A model generated the notes under the pieces. The model did no database searches, was not told where the DNA came from, and saw only the letters and a list, made by a program, of their open reading frames with translations. A program made the translations under genes and the position numbers. A stretch of DNA of 64,000 nucleotides from Corynebacterium lujinxingii (GTDB lineage Bacteria; Actinomycetota; Actinomycetes; Mycobacteriales; Mycobacteriaceae), in the NCBI RefSeq assembly GCF_014490555.1, contig NZ_CP061032.1:1550001-1614000 (forward strand), written 5' to 3'. Shown here piece after piece: positions 52,739-61,681 of the stretch; position 1 is the stretch's first letter; every line of letters begins with the position of its first letter.

Positions 52739-54259
52739 CTACCTAAGGGTATGCCCTTGCAGAAGCTCTTCTGCCACCGCCCACAGCCGGGCAGCGTTCG
52801 AGGCTTTCACCAGGACCACGTCGCGGTCGGTGCGGGAGTACCAGTTGTCCTCCCCCGCCGGAGCCTGCGCGAGCAACCGGCGAACCGCCTCGGCGGCGGC
52901 GTCGGCATCTGCGACACTGCTCGTGCGGATCCCGAAGTCGCCTGCGCGCTGGGCCAACGCGTCCATGGAGGGGTTGTCGCCCACGGTGATCAGGTCGGTG
53001 ACGCGGTAGCGCGCGAGTTCGTCGGCAAGCAGCGCGTGCTCGTTTTCGGCGCCCGCGCCTAACTCGCCCATCTCGCCGAGCACGGCGACGGAGCGCACAC
53101 CCGGGCGTGCAGCAGCCGTGTAGCCGAGGGCAGCGATCGCAGCGCGCATGGATTCCGGGTTGGCGTTGTAGGCGTCGTTGATCACGGTTACGCCGTCGGC
53201 GCGGGTGTTGACGTCCATGCGGTTGACCGACACCGAGTGCGCCTCCGACAGTGCGGCGGCAACGGTGGTGGCGTCCATGCCAGATTCGATGCCCACAGCG
53301 GCTGCGGCGAGCGCGTTTCCCACCTGGTGTACGCCGAAGACGTTGAGGCGCACCGGCTGGGTTTCGCCCGACGGGGTGTGCATGGTGAACGACGCCCGCG
53401 CGACCGGGTCGAGCACCACGTCCGTGGCGTAGTAGTCGGCGGCAGGGTTGCCGTTCGCGGAAAACGTGACCACGCGCGCGGTCGTGCGCGAGGCCATCGC
53501 GGCAACCAGATCGTCGTCGGCGTTGAGCACCGCAATGCCGTCATCCGGCAGCGACTCGACCAACTCGCCCTTCGCCTGCGCAATGTTTTCGCGCGAGCCG
53601 AACTCGCCGATGTGCGCCGAACCGACGTTGAGCACCACGCCGATGTGCGGCGGGGCGATCGTGGCGAGGTGCGCAATGTGGCCAATTCCGCGCGCGGACA
53701 TCTCCGCCACCAAAAAGTCCGTCTCTTCAGTGCAACGCAGCACCGTATACGGGTGGCCGATCTCGTTGTTGAACGAGCCCGGCGGCGCGACCGTTTCGCC
53801 GGCGCGGCTGAGCACCGCGGCGATCAAGTCCTTTGTCGAGGTCTTACCCGCCGAGCCGGTAATACCGATGATTCGCAGGCCCTCATTGGCGCTGAGCTCC
53901 GTGGCCACGTGGCGCGCGAGCCGCGACATCCCGTCGACCACGCCCGCGGCCGAGCCGTCCGGATCGTTTGCGGCCAAATCCGAATTGTCGCCCTCTTTGG
54001 GCGGGCGCTTATCAACGACCACCGCCGGCCTACCCACCTCACGCGTGGTCAACGACGCCGCAGCACCGGCCGCGTCGGCCTTGTTCACAAAATCGTGGCC
54101 GTCCACCTTCGCCCCCGGGAACGCGACAAACAGCCCGCCGGGGCCGATCTTGCGCGAGTCGAATTCCACAAACCCGGTCACTTGCGCGTTCGGGTCTGCC
54201 TCCGGGCTCAAACGCCCGCCGGTGATCTCCGCGATCTGCCGCAATGAAAGTGCAATCAT
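52739..54259 (-). CDS. murF: UDP-N-acetylmuramoyl-tripeptide-D-alanyl-D-alanine ligase
   Basis: Adds D-Ala-D-Ala to complete the pentapeptide precursor. The 506-residue protein shows GLFVAFPGAKVDGHDFV, the ATP loop ITGSAGKTSTKDL, NVGSAHIGEFGS and VINDAYNANPESM. The ATG overlaps the murE stop by 4 bases (ATGA). A 41-base gap separates it from mraY. Confidence 0.97.
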   Translation of the reverse strand: MIALSLRQIAEITGGRLSPEADPNAQVTGFVEFDSRKIGPGGLFVAFPGAKVDGHDFVNKADAAGAAASLTTREVGRPAVVVDKRPPKEGDNSDLAANDPDGSAAGVVDGMSRLARHVATELSANEGLRIIGITGSAGKTSTKDLIAAVLSRAGETVAPPGSFNNEIGHPYTVLRCTEETDFLVAEMSARGIGHIAHLATIAPPHIGVVLNVGSAHIGEFGSRENIAQAKGELVESLPDDGIAVLNADDDLVAAMASRTTARVVTFSANGNPAADYYATDVVLDPVARASFTMHTPSGETQPVRLNVFGVHQVGNALAAAAVGIESGMDATTVAAALSEAHSVSVNRMDVNTRADGVTVINDAYNANPESMRAAIAALGYTAAARPGVRSVAVLGEMGELGAGAENEHALLADELARYRVTDLITVGDNPSMDALAQRAGDFGIRTSSVADADAAAEAVRRLLAQAPAGEDNWYSRTDRDVVLVKASNAARLWAVAEELLQGHTLR

Positions 54260-55776
54260 GCCTTCCCCTTCTCAGCGTGTTCGCGCAACGCGCGCCGCAT
54301 CTCCTCGCGATCGTCGAAGTGGTGCTTAGTGTCACCGATGATCTGACCCACCTCGTGGCCTTTGCCCACCACGATGATGGCATCTCCCGGCTTTGCCCAC
54401 TCGACGAGCACATCGATGGCCTGCGCGCGCGAGTCGGCCTCGACGATCTCGGCCGTCGTTTCTGCGCCACGGGCTCCCTCGAGCACCGCCGCGCGGATCG
54501 TCGCCGGATCCTCGGTGCGCGGGTTGTCGTCTGTGACCACGACGAAGTCCGCCGCCTTCGCCGCTTCCGCGCCCATGAGCGGGCGTTTCGACGAGTCGCG
54601 GTCGCCGCCAGCGCCAACTGCCACACCAATGCGGCCATCGACCTGGCCTTTAAGCGTTTCCAGCACAGCGGCGATGGCGGCTGGCTTGTGCGCGTAGTCG
54701 ACGACGGCGACGAAGTCCTGGCCTTCGTCGATACGCTCCATGCGCCCCGGCACCGCTGCCTGTTCGAGACCTTGCACGAACGTGGTCACGTCCACGCCGG
54801 CTGCGTCAGCGACTGCCGTGGCGAGCGCTGCGTTGGCCACGTTAAACGCGCCCGGCATCGGAAGGTCGAACTCCAGCTGCGTGTTGGTGGTGTTCAGGCA
54901 GATGTGCTGGGTGCCGGTGTCGTCGATACGCAACAGCTCCGCGGTGACATCCGCTTCCTCGCCGCGTGTGGCAACGGTGACCGGGTGCTCCGCGCGCTGC
55001 GCCATCCTGCGGCCCCACTCGTCGTCGACGCAGATGACGCTGCGGCCGGCGCGCAGGTCGCTTCCCGGGTCGAAGAACAGCGCTTTCGCCTCGAAATAGT
55101 CCTCCATCGTCGGGTGGAAATCGAGGTGATCCTGGGAGAGGTTGGTAAAGGCTGCGACGTCGAACTCCGCGCCGGTGACGCGGCCCAGCATCAGCGCGTG
55201 CGAGGAGACCTCCATGACCACGTGCGTGACCCCCTCGTCGCGCATCTGCGCAAACAGGCGCTGCAGCATCGGCGCCTCCGGGGTGGTCAACTCCGTGGCC
55301 ACGTCGCGGCCCATGATCTTGCTGCCGGTCGTTCCGATCAGCCCCACCTTGCAGCCAGCGGCGGAAAGACCGCGCTCCAGCATGTACGTCGTGGTGGTTT
55401 TGCCCGACGTGCCGGTGACGCCGAGGAGCGTGAAATCGCGGGACGGGTGCCCGTAGACCTCGGCGGCGACGTGGCCCAAAATTGCGCGCACGTCATCGAC
55501 GACGAGCACCGGGCGGCGGTCGGAGGTCTGCTCGATAATGGCCAGGCCGGCGTCGTCGGTAAGAATCGCCCCGGCAGCAGAATCGAACGCGAACTTCGCG
55601 CCGTGCACACGCGTGCCGGGAAGCGCTGCGAAAAGCCCGCCCGGCTCGATGTTTTGCGAGTCAAGGCCGATAAACGTCACCGGGGTCGGGGTAGACGGCT
55701 CGTTGACGATGCGTGCCCCCGCGAGCTCGGCGAGGTGCTGAAGCGTAGGCGCTGCAGACAATGCGTTTCCTTCCAT
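54256..55776 (-). CDS. murE: UDP-MurNAc-tripeptide synthetase (meso-diaminopimelate-adding)
   Basis: Adds meso-diaminopimelate to UDP-MurNAc-L-Ala-D-Glu. The 506-residue protein has the ATP loop VTGTSGKTTTTYML, NLSQDHLDFH and the DNPR motif (VTDDNPRTEDP), which selects meso-diaminopimelate over lysine. The ATG at 55776 abuts the ftsI stop, but AAGGAAA lies inside, six bases before a TTG at 55761, which may be the true start. Confidence 0.96.
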   Translation of the reverse strand: MEGNALSAAPTLQHLAELAGARIVNEPSTPTPVTFIGLDSQNIEPGGLFAALPGTRVHGAKFAFDSAAGAILTDDAGLAIIEQTSDRRPVLVVDDVRAILGHVAAEVYGHPSRDFTLLGVTGTSGKTTTTYMLERGLSAAGCKVGLIGTTGSKIMGRDVATELTTPEAPMLQRLFAQMRDEGVTHVVMEVSSHALMLGRVTGAEFDVAAFTNLSQDHLDFHPTMEDYFEAKALFFDPGSDLRAGRSVICVDDEWGRRMAQRAEHPVTVATRGEEADVTAELLRIDDTGTQHICLNTTNTQLEFDLPMPGAFNVANAALATAVADAAGVDVTTFVQGLEQAAVPGRMERIDEGQDFVAVVDYAHKPAAIAAVLETLKGQVDGRIGVAVGAGGDRDSSKRPLMGAEAAKAADFVVVTDDNPRTEDPATIRAAVLEGARGAETTAEIVEADSRAQAIDVLVEWAKPGDAIIVVGKGHEVGQIIGDTKHHFDDREEMRRALREHAEKGKA

Positions 55777-57738
55777 TTACGGGGCTTGCAATTCGTACGG
55801 CTTGGCCGGCGGGCTCGGCGGAATGTTCTCCTTGTCCAACATCCAGCTGGCGATTTGGCGGAACACCGGCGCAGCCGACTGGCCGCCGCCCCCGCCCTCG
55901 AGCACACCGCGCTGCGGCTCGTCCAACATAATCGCGACGACGAAACGGGGATCGTTCGCCGGGGCAATACCCGCGAACGTGATCCAGTACTGGCTCTGCG
56001 AGTACGCGCCCGTTTCCGGATTCACCTTCTGGGCTGTGCCCGTCTTGCCGGAAAATTGGTAGCCCTCCAGCCCGTTGCCGGCGGCGGTGCCGGACTGGTT
56101 GCCGTTGGGGTCGTCCTGGAATGCGGAGCGGAACATGTCCACCGTCGTGCGGGCGGTTTCCTCGCTGACCACGCGGTTGCGCTGCGGCTCGTCCTGCGGG
56201 ATCTCCTGATCGTCCGGGCCGACGACGCGCTCGATGATGCGCGGCTGGATACGCTCGCCACCGTTGGCCAGAGCCTGGTAGACGCTCGCCATCTGTAGCG
56301 TGGTCCAGCTCATGCCCTGTCCGATCGGCAGGTTGGCAAACGTGCCGCCCGACCACTGCTCGAGCACCGGCAGAAGACCCGGCGATTCGTTGGGCAACTC
56401 GATGCCGGTCGCCGCGCCGATGCCGAAACGGTTGAGGTAATCCCAGTAACGTTCCTCGCCGAGGCGCTGCGCGATCTGCAGCGTACCCACGTTGGAGGAC
56501 TTACCGAAGATGCCGGCGGTGGTGTACGGCAACACGTCGTGCTGCCACGCGTCGTTGACCGTCACCCCCGCCATGTCGATAGAGCCGGGCACCTGATGCA
56601 CCTCGTACGGATCGGTCAGGCCCTGGTCGATTGCAGCGGCGGCTGCGATCACCTTGGCCACCGAGCCCGGTTCAAACGGGTGCGAGATCGACTTATTCTC
56701 AAAATCCTTGCCTTGGCGCAGCTGCTTTTCCAAGTCGCCGTTCGGGTTGATCGTGTCCGTGTTCGCCATCGCGAGCACCTCACCCGTGTGCGCGTCGAGA
56801 ACCACCGCCTCGGCCTGCTTGGCCAGCGAATTAGACTTCGCCTGCTCGAGTACCTGCTGCACATAGGTCTGCAGGTCCAGATCCACGGTGAGCTCAATGC
56901 GCGAGCCCGCCACGGCCGGCACGACATCGCGCAACGTGCCCGGGATGGACTGCCCGCCGGCGGAGACATCTTCGGTCGAGCGGCCGTCGATGCCGGTCAG
57001 CGTCGCATCACTGGAGGCCTCCAGACCGAACTGGCCGTGGCCGTCCATGGAGACCTTGCCCACGATGTTCTCGCCTACCGAACCGTTCGGGTACTGGCGG
57101 ATGTCCTGCTGGTCCGCCGCCACGCCGTGGAACGCCTTGGCCACCTCCGCCGCCACATCCGGGTCGACGTTGCGCACGAGCACTTCGTAGGAGGAGTCGG
57201 CATGCAGCTTGTCCAGAATCTCCTTGGCGCTGACGTGGCCGACGGTGCGCGTCGGTTCCGCAGAACTATCCGACGGCGCCGGGGTGGCCTGCGCATCTTC
57301 TCCGCCGATCATGCCCGGAATTTCGTTGGCCATGGTGCGCAGCACGTCTTCAACGCGGGCGTCGATCTGGGCGTCGATGTCGGCCTGGCTCAGGCCGTCG
57401 ACACGCATCTGCAGTTCTTGCTGCTGGCGCAGTTCGTCGCGAAGCTGCTTCGGCGAGACAGTCAACGAACGCGCCTGCATGGTGTAGGCGAGCAGCCTTC
57501 CGTCACGGTCCTGGATCTCGCCACGGCGCGCCGGTTCAACGTATTCGCGCTGGCGCTGCTGGTTAGCGACCTGCCGTAGGTCGTCGCCAATGACCACCTG
57601 CACCCAGAACAACCGGCCGATCAGCAACACGGCGACACCGAGGAACACGAGCGTGAGCACGAACACGCGGTGGTTGGTGATGTGGCGCTGGTTCTTACGC
57701 GGCCCCGGGCGCTTCCGGGATGTGCCCGTGGATGTCAC
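55777..57738 (-). CDS. ftsI: Septal transpeptidase FtsI (PBP3)
   Basis: A 653-residue class B penicillin-binding protein. One N-terminal membrane helix (about residues 25-45) precedes the dimerisation domain. The transpeptidase motifs are SVAK (in FEPGSVAKVIAA), SSN (GKSSNVGTL) and KTG (SGKTGTAQ). No PASTA domain. A Gly-rich segment (LEGGGGGQSAAP) precedes the end. GTG start with GAGGAGG five bases upstream; preceded by a terminator-like hairpin. Confidence 0.96.
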   Translation of the reverse strand: MTSTGTSRKRPGPRKNQRHITNHRVFVLTLVFLGVAVLLIGRLFWVQVVIGDDLRQVANQQRQREYVEPARRGEIQDRDGRLLAYTMQARSLTVSPKQLRDELRQQQELQMRVDGLSQADIDAQIDARVEDVLRTMANEIPGMIGGEDAQATPAPSDSSAEPTRTVGHVSAKEILDKLHADSSYEVLVRNVDPDVAAEVAKAFHGVAADQQDIRQYPNGSVGENIVGKVSMDGHGQFGLEASSDATLTGIDGRSTEDVSAGGQSIPGTLRDVVPAVAGSRIELTVDLDLQTYVQQVLEQAKSNSLAKQAEAVVLDAHTGEVLAMANTDTINPNGDLEKQLRQGKDFENKSISHPFEPGSVAKVIAAAAAIDQGLTDPYEVHQVPGSIDMAGVTVNDAWQHDVLPYTTAGIFGKSSNVGTLQIAQRLGEERYWDYLNRFGIGAATGIELPNESPGLLPVLEQWSGGTFANLPIGQGMSWTTLQMASVYQALANGGERIQPRIIERVVGPDDQEIPQDEPQRNRVVSEETARTTVDMFRSAFQDDPNGNQSGTAAGNGLEGYQFSGKTGTAQKVNPETGAYSQSQYWITFAGIAPANDPRFVVAIMLDEPQRGVLEGGGGGQSAAPVFRQIASWMLDKENIPPSPPAKPYELQAP

Positions 57739-57806
57739 GTGGCCTCCTCACCTACCTGTATCGCTGTTCTACGTCTCATCCATCATGCCCCGCCAAAAGG
57801 CGAGAA

Positions 57807-57841
57807 AAGGTTGCGCCACACTGCGGAGACGGCGCAACCTT
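57807..57841 (-). terminator. Terminator-like hairpin between ftsL and ftsI
   Basis: Perfect 11-base arms (AAGGTTGCGCC at 57807-57817 and its complement at 57831-57841) enclose a 13-base loop. On the minus strand the stem ends CCTTTTCTC, a short T-run. It would reduce read-through from mraZ-rsmH-ftsL into ftsI and implies a separate ftsI promoter or attenuation. Confidence 0.7.
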
Positions 57842-57855
57842 CATCATCGTGGCCG

Positions 57856-58560
57856 TTACTGCCCGGCGGGCACGTTCGGCTGATACGGCGCGAGGTTGGC
57901 TACCTGCGGCGCCGGCTGGTCGGGGGCGGCGAATGGGTTGCCGCCCGGGCGCTGGGTCAGCGCGTCGGCGAGCTCGCGGGTGGCGCGGTCGTCGGAACTC
58001 GCGCGGCCCGACCGCAGCGCATCGCCGTTGACGTCCACAATCTTCGACGACGCCTCCGGGTTGTACGGGCGGCGCTCCTCGGCACGGCCGTCCACAACCT
58101 CCATCACGCCGGGCTCATTCGCGACGACCATGCCGGCCTCCGCCGCGCGCTGCGCGATAGCTGCCGACGAACGGCGATCCTCCAAATCGCGGTTGAGCGA
58201 TTCGACCTCGTTGGCCAGCTCCCGCTCCTTGGATTGCAAATTCTGGATGGTAAACGTCTGCGACGTGGCCACACCCGACAGCAGCATGGCCACGGCAATG
58301 CCGATAACCAGAAGTGGCAACGCGATCACAGACACCGCAGAAAAGCGCGACGGCGCCGAAACAGTACCTACGCGTCGGCCGCGGACCGAGACCACCTGCT
58401 GCGACCCCAAACGGCCGCGACCCTTGGAGTGCGGCACGTGTGGCTTCACGCCAGGCCACGTGCGGCGTCGCTGTGGTTTTGCCGTTCGGTTGGTACGGGC
58501 ACTGCCGTCGCGCGTCAGCGTCGTAGCGCGGGAGCCACCCCGTGTATCTCGTGCTGCCAT
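57856..58560 (-). CDS. ftsL: FtsL-like bitopic cell division protein
   Basis: A 234-residue protein between rsmH and ftsI. A long basic cytoplasmic N-terminus (about residues 1-72, rich in Arg) precedes one membrane helix (about 73-97). A short coiled-coil (QNLQSKERELANEVESLNRD) and a Pro-rich extracytoplasmic tail of about 100 residues complete it. Topology, coiled coil and place identify it as the actinobacterial FtsL-like protein; sequence conservation is low, as usual for FtsL. It would form the FtsQLB scaffold with FtsQ. Confidence 0.8.
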   Translation of the reverse strand: MAARDTRGGSRATTLTRDGSARTNRTAKPQRRRTWPGVKPHVPHSKGRGRLGSQQVVSVRGRRVGTVSAPSRFSAVSVIALPLLVIGIAVAMLLSGVATSQTFTIQNLQSKERELANEVESLNRDLEDRRSSAAIAQRAAEAGMVVANEPGVMEVVDGRAEERRPYNPEASSKIVDVNGDALRSGRASSDDRATRELADALTQRPGGNPFAAPDQPAPQVANLAPYQPNVPAGQ

Positions 58561-58581
58561 GGTGTCCGTCCTTGGATCGTC

Positions 58582-59583
58582 TTAATTGGTTGGAAGTTTC
58601 TCGATGCCGCGCACCCGAACCGGCGCGGCACGCGGGTTGCGTTCGACCTCCGCGTCGGGAGCCTTTTCTGCGCCGCGAGTGATCAATGTGAATTCAGGCG
58701 CCGTTCCCGGCAGGTCCATAGGGAGGCCGGCCGGAGTCCTCGACGACGTCAGCTCCGCGAATGCGGATTTGACGATCTTGTCCTCCAGCGATTGGTAACT
58801 CATGAACACCGCACGGCCCCCAACCCCGAGCAGGTCCGCGATGACCGGCACGACCCGCTGCACCGCTTCAAGCTCGCGGTTGACCTCCACACGCAGCGCC
58901 TGAAACGTGCGCTTCGCGGGGTGGCCACCGGTGCGGCGGGTGGCGGCCGGGATGGTGCTGTAAAGCAGCTCGACCAACCGGTCCGCACGGTCGAAAGGCT
59001 CACGCTCGCGCTCTTTGATCACTGCAGAAGCGATCTTGCCGGCAAAGCGCTCGTCGCCATAGGACTTCAGCACCCGCGCAAGATCGCCGTGGGAGTAGGT
59101 GTTGAGCACCTCCGCCGCGGTAATTCCAGTCGTCGGGTCCATGCGCATGTCCAGCGGTGCATCGCCGCGGTAGGAAAAGCCGCGCTCCTCCTGGTCGAGC
59201 TGCATCGAAGACACGCCCAGATCGAACAGTGCGCCTGCTACGCCGTGCTCGCGCACGATATTGAAAGTGTCGCCCTCCCCCGCAGCAATCTCGTCGCCGA
59301 TGTAGTCGAAGCGGGTTTGTACCGGGGTGAAGCGCTCCCCGAACGGCGCGAGGCGCTCGGTGGCTTGCTCAAGCGCGTTCGGGTCGCGGTCGACGCCAAT
59401 GACTCGGGCTTGCGGGAACACGGTGAGAAAGTGCTCGGTGTGGCCGCCGGCACCGAGGGTGCCGTCGACAAGCACCGCGTTCGCGCCGAACGCTTCAACT
59501 GCGGGCGCGAGGAGCTCGGCCATGCGGTCGCGCATCACCGGGACGTGGCCGTGGGGATCGTCAGCGTGTGTGCGGTGCACCAT
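58582..59583 (-). CDS. rsmH: 16S rRNA (cytosine-1402-N4)-methyltransferase
   Basis: A 333-residue SAM-dependent methyltransferase (MraW). HVPVMRDRMAELL, the SAM loop DGTLGAGGHTEHFL, FDLGVSSMQLDQEERGFSYR and RTFQALRVEVN are characteristic. The frame is open upstream, but ATG 59583 gives the family N-terminus. A 176-base gap from mraZ contains no gene; it is a plausible promoter site. Confidence 0.95.
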   Translation of the reverse strand: MVHRTHADDPHGHVPVMRDRMAELLAPAVEAFGANAVLVDGTLGAGGHTEHFLTVFPQARVIGVDRDPNALEQATERLAPFGERFTPVQTRFDYIGDEIAAGEGDTFNIVREHGVAGALFDLGVSSMQLDQEERGFSYRGDAPLDMRMDPTTGITAAEVLNTYSHGDLARVLKSYGDERFAGKIASAVIKEREREPFDRADRLVELLYSTIPAATRRTGGHPAKRTFQALRVEVNRELEAVQRVVPVIADLLGVGGRAVFMSYQSLEDKIVKSAFAELTSSRTPAGLPMDLPGTAPEFTLITRGAEKAPDAEVERNPRAAPVRVRGIEKLPTN

Positions 59584-59759
59584 CCCGGGCTCACCCCCTC
59601 GCGTTTCTGTGTCGTTGTTCCGCCATGTAACCGGGGAGTATGTAGAGCCCTGCCCGGGGCGGCTGTTCTGATGTCGGGGAAGTACACCAGAACGCTTCAC
59701 GCCCCGGACAGAGTCCGTACACACTCTCCGAGTGGTTGCCTGCCGCGGGGTAGTCAGTC

Positions 59760-60194
59760 CTACAGCAGACCGGAGAGAATGTCGTCGTCGTCCGCCGCGG
59801 AGAACGCGGCTTCCGTTTCTTCTTGATACTTATTCCAGGACTCGAGGTCCCAGATCTCGAGAAAATCCACCGAACCGATGACCACGCATTCCTTGGACAG
59901 GTTTGCGTACTCCCGGTGTGCCGGTGACAGGGTGATTCGGCCCGAACCGTCAAGCGTCTGCTCATCCGCGCTGGCAGCCAGGTTACGGATAAACGCGCGC
60001 GCCTTCGGGTTGGTCCGCGATGCCGCCGCGGCCTTGCGGGCGCGGGCAGCGAACTCATCGCGCGGGTACACCGCCAACGAGTGGTCCTGTCCCTTGGTCA
60101 CCATCAGCCCGTCCGCCAAGTCCTCGCGGAACTTCGCGGGCAGCGTCAGGCGACCTTTGTCGTCGAGCTTGGGAGTGTAGGTTCCCAGAAACAT
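59760..60194 (-). CDS. mraZ: Transcriptional regulator MraZ
   Basis: A 144-residue protein with two SpoVT/AbrB-like domains, each with the MraZ signature: TPKLDDKGRLTLPAKFRE near the start and DGSGRITLSPAHREYANL at about residues 80-97. It forms a ring that binds TGGGN repeats and represses the dcw operon. The ATG at 60194 has GAAGG upstream. The repeats at 60302-60326 are its expected operator. Confidence 0.96.
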   Translation of the reverse strand: MFLGTYTPKLDDKGRLTLPAKFREDLADGLMVTKGQDHSLAVYPRDEFAARARKAAAASRTNPKARAFIRNLAASADEQTLDGSGRITLSPAHREYANLSKECVVIGSVDFLEIWDLESWNKYQEETEAAFSAADDDDILSGLL

Positions 60195-60301
60195 CCGGCG
60201 ACCTACCTTCCTTCACCTTCAGAAATCGGCTTGTGCAGTTTTCTCGGCTTCGCCCCGTCCCACGCACGTAGTCAAGATGCGTGCCACGGTGCTCCGCTGC
60301 G

Positions 60302-60326
60302 CCCCACTTTAACCCACTTTCACCCA
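60302..60326 (-). promoter_or_regulatory. MraZ box: three TGGGN repeats at 10-bp spacing
   Basis: On the minus strand TGGGT, TGGGT and TGGGG occur with 5-base spacers (TGGGs at plus positions 60323-60326, 60313-60316, 60303-60306), about 110 bases upstream of mraZ. This exact TGGGN-N5 arrangement is the known MraZ-binding site, so mraZ is probably autoregulated. Confidence 0.85.
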
Positions 60327-60390
60327 CAAACGCCACACTCCGGCGTATCAATTCGCGAAACTTTAAAGAAACTGCAGGTTAACCGGGATG

Positions 60391-60420
60391 AAAAACGTGG
60401 GGAGAATACCCACTCCCCAC
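60391..60420 (-). terminator. Terminator of the DUF3040 gene
   Basis: Perfect 8-base arms GTGGGGAG (60397-60404) and CTCCCCAC (60413-60420) with an 8-base loop are followed on the minus strand by GTTTTTC. It would end the DUF3040 transcript before mraZ. Confidence 0.75.
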
Positions 60421-60534
60421 CATAAAACGGCGCCACAACAGTCACACAACACCCCATAAGACACGTTGAGACGCGACAGCCCCGGCATCAACACGGGATG
60501 CAAACTGGAAAAAACGCGGTCGTCAGCGCCCTGG

Positions 60535-60568
60535 TGGGACAAAGTGGGGCATGTGGGGCGAAGTGGGG
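60535..60568 (+). repeat. Four TGGGN repeats in plus orientation
   Basis: TGGGA, TGGGG, TGGGG and TGGGG begin at 60535, 60545, 60554 and 60564 (steps 10, 9 and 10). They resemble an MraZ box in the opposite orientation, about 340 bases upstream of mraZ and just after the DUF3040 gene. The rest of 60195-60615 holds the MraZ box and a terminator; I see no gene there. Confidence 0.6.
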
Positions 60569-60615
60569 CATAAAAAATCGCCTCTCCAAACGGGGAGGCG
60601 ATGCACTGAAGCTCT

Positions 60616-61008
60616 CTACTGCCGGTCTTCAAAGCGGCGACGGAAGTTCTCTTCCATACTCATGCTGCGCGGCGAACGAGTCCGCGCACGAGACTGCGCG
60701 TTTTGCATCGCGCCGCCGGGCTTTGCCGGGGTGCGCAGCGCCATGATGCCACCGTAGAGCATCACACCGAAGCCGACGATGCTCAGCAGCACGGTCCACA
60801 GGCTCATCGATGCCAGCGCCACGCCGCCGAGGAGCAGCACAAGCCCCAGGACGATCAGCGCGAAGCTACGCATCGTGAGGCGCCCGGTCGGCTGCGTTGC
60901 ACCGCCGCCGGATGCGGGTGCAACGGACGCGCCGAATTTCGGGTCGTCAGCGAGGAGCGATTGCTCGATCTCGCGCAGTGCGCGCATTTCCTGTTCAGAA
61001 AGAGCCAC
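60616..61008 (-). CDS. DUF3040 family membrane protein
   Basis: A 130-residue protein with N-terminal ALSEQEMRALREIEQSLLADDPKF, the hallmark of DUF3040, and two membrane helices (about residues 48-87). A basic Arg/Ser tail follows. Function is unknown; the family accompanies the dcw cluster in actinobacteria. GTG 61008 with GGAGA eight bases upstream. Confidence 0.9.
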   Translation of the reverse strand: MALSEQEMRALREIEQSLLADDPKFGASVAPASGGGATQPTGRLTMRSFALIVLGLVLLLGGVALASMSLWTVLLSIVGFGVMLYGGIMALRTPAKPGGAMQNAQSRARTRSPRSMSMEENFRRRFEDRQ

Positions 61009-61091
61009 GTACGTAATCTCCAGATCCCAGCTTCAGATGAACGTTGATATAGGTACAACGAACATCGTACCGGCATTGTTCCCGGAGCCAT

Positions 61092-61526
61092 CTACGCTGC
61101 CAGTGCACCGCCTCCCCCGGTTGTCTCGAGGTAGAACTCTTCCACTGCGCCGATAAGACCGGACACGACAACCGGCGAGGGGTTGTCCTCGATACCGGAG
61201 GCGACTCGGCCTCGCTGAGCGGAGTAGGCAGAAAATTCCTGCGCCCAGCGCGCGCCGTCGTCGCCGGTGAGCGCGAGTTTGTCCCAGGCATTCGTCGGCA
61301 AGCGCTTGCGTTTGCGCAGCACTGCGCTCTGAGCGTTGCGGGCACCTGCGATACGCAACGCGGCACGGTAGGCGTTTTCCAACGCGAGGTCGTAATGCCC
61401 TGCGGAGAACTCCTTGTGCGCGTCGGCAAGCAACGTCTCCGCCGCAAAGAGGAACGTGTCAGCTTTGCGCGGCGCGGCAAAGTCCCCGTACGCCCTACCC
61501 GTTGTCGCTGAAACTACGCTGCCCAT
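61092..61526 (-). CDS. SAV_6107 family HEPN domain protein
   Basis: A 144-residue helical protein. FLFAAETLLADAHKEFSAGHYDLALENAYRAALRIAGA (in outline) is a HEPN-type helix pair, and the whole matches the SAV_6107 family located upstream of dcw genes in actinobacteria. Catalytic Rx4-6H is not evident. The ATG at 61526 has GGGGAAG upstream. Function is unknown; it could bind nucleotides or RNA. Confidence 0.8.
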   Translation of the reverse strand: MGSVVSATTGRAYGDFAAPRKADTFLFAAETLLADAHKEFSAGHYDLALENAYRAALRIAGARNAQSAVLRKRKRLPTNAWDKLALTGDDGARWAQEFSAYSAQRGRVASGIEDNPSPVVVSGLIGAVEEFYLETTGGGGALAA

Positions 61527-61681
61527 GACACTTCCCCTTTCATTGCCTGTGTCCGTTGTTGCCGTCGACCGTAAAAGCCCCACCCGACAAACAACCCAAA
61601 AATTAGAACACCTTTTCGAACACGTTGACGGATTCCCACCATTTCGCCCCACCCGGGCAGGCGGGATGGTTCGATGGAAGG

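Noticed and set aside
59584..59759. Possible small gene between mraZ and rsmH
   Set aside because: The only open frame is an upstream extension of rsmH without conserved residues; the gap is better read as a promoter/leader.
54244..59826. Two very long plus-strand open frames (684 and 718 residues) opposite murE, ftsI, ftsL and rsmH
   Set aside because: Both lie antisense to conserved essential genes, have Arg/His/Val-biased composition typical of shadow frames and no family match.
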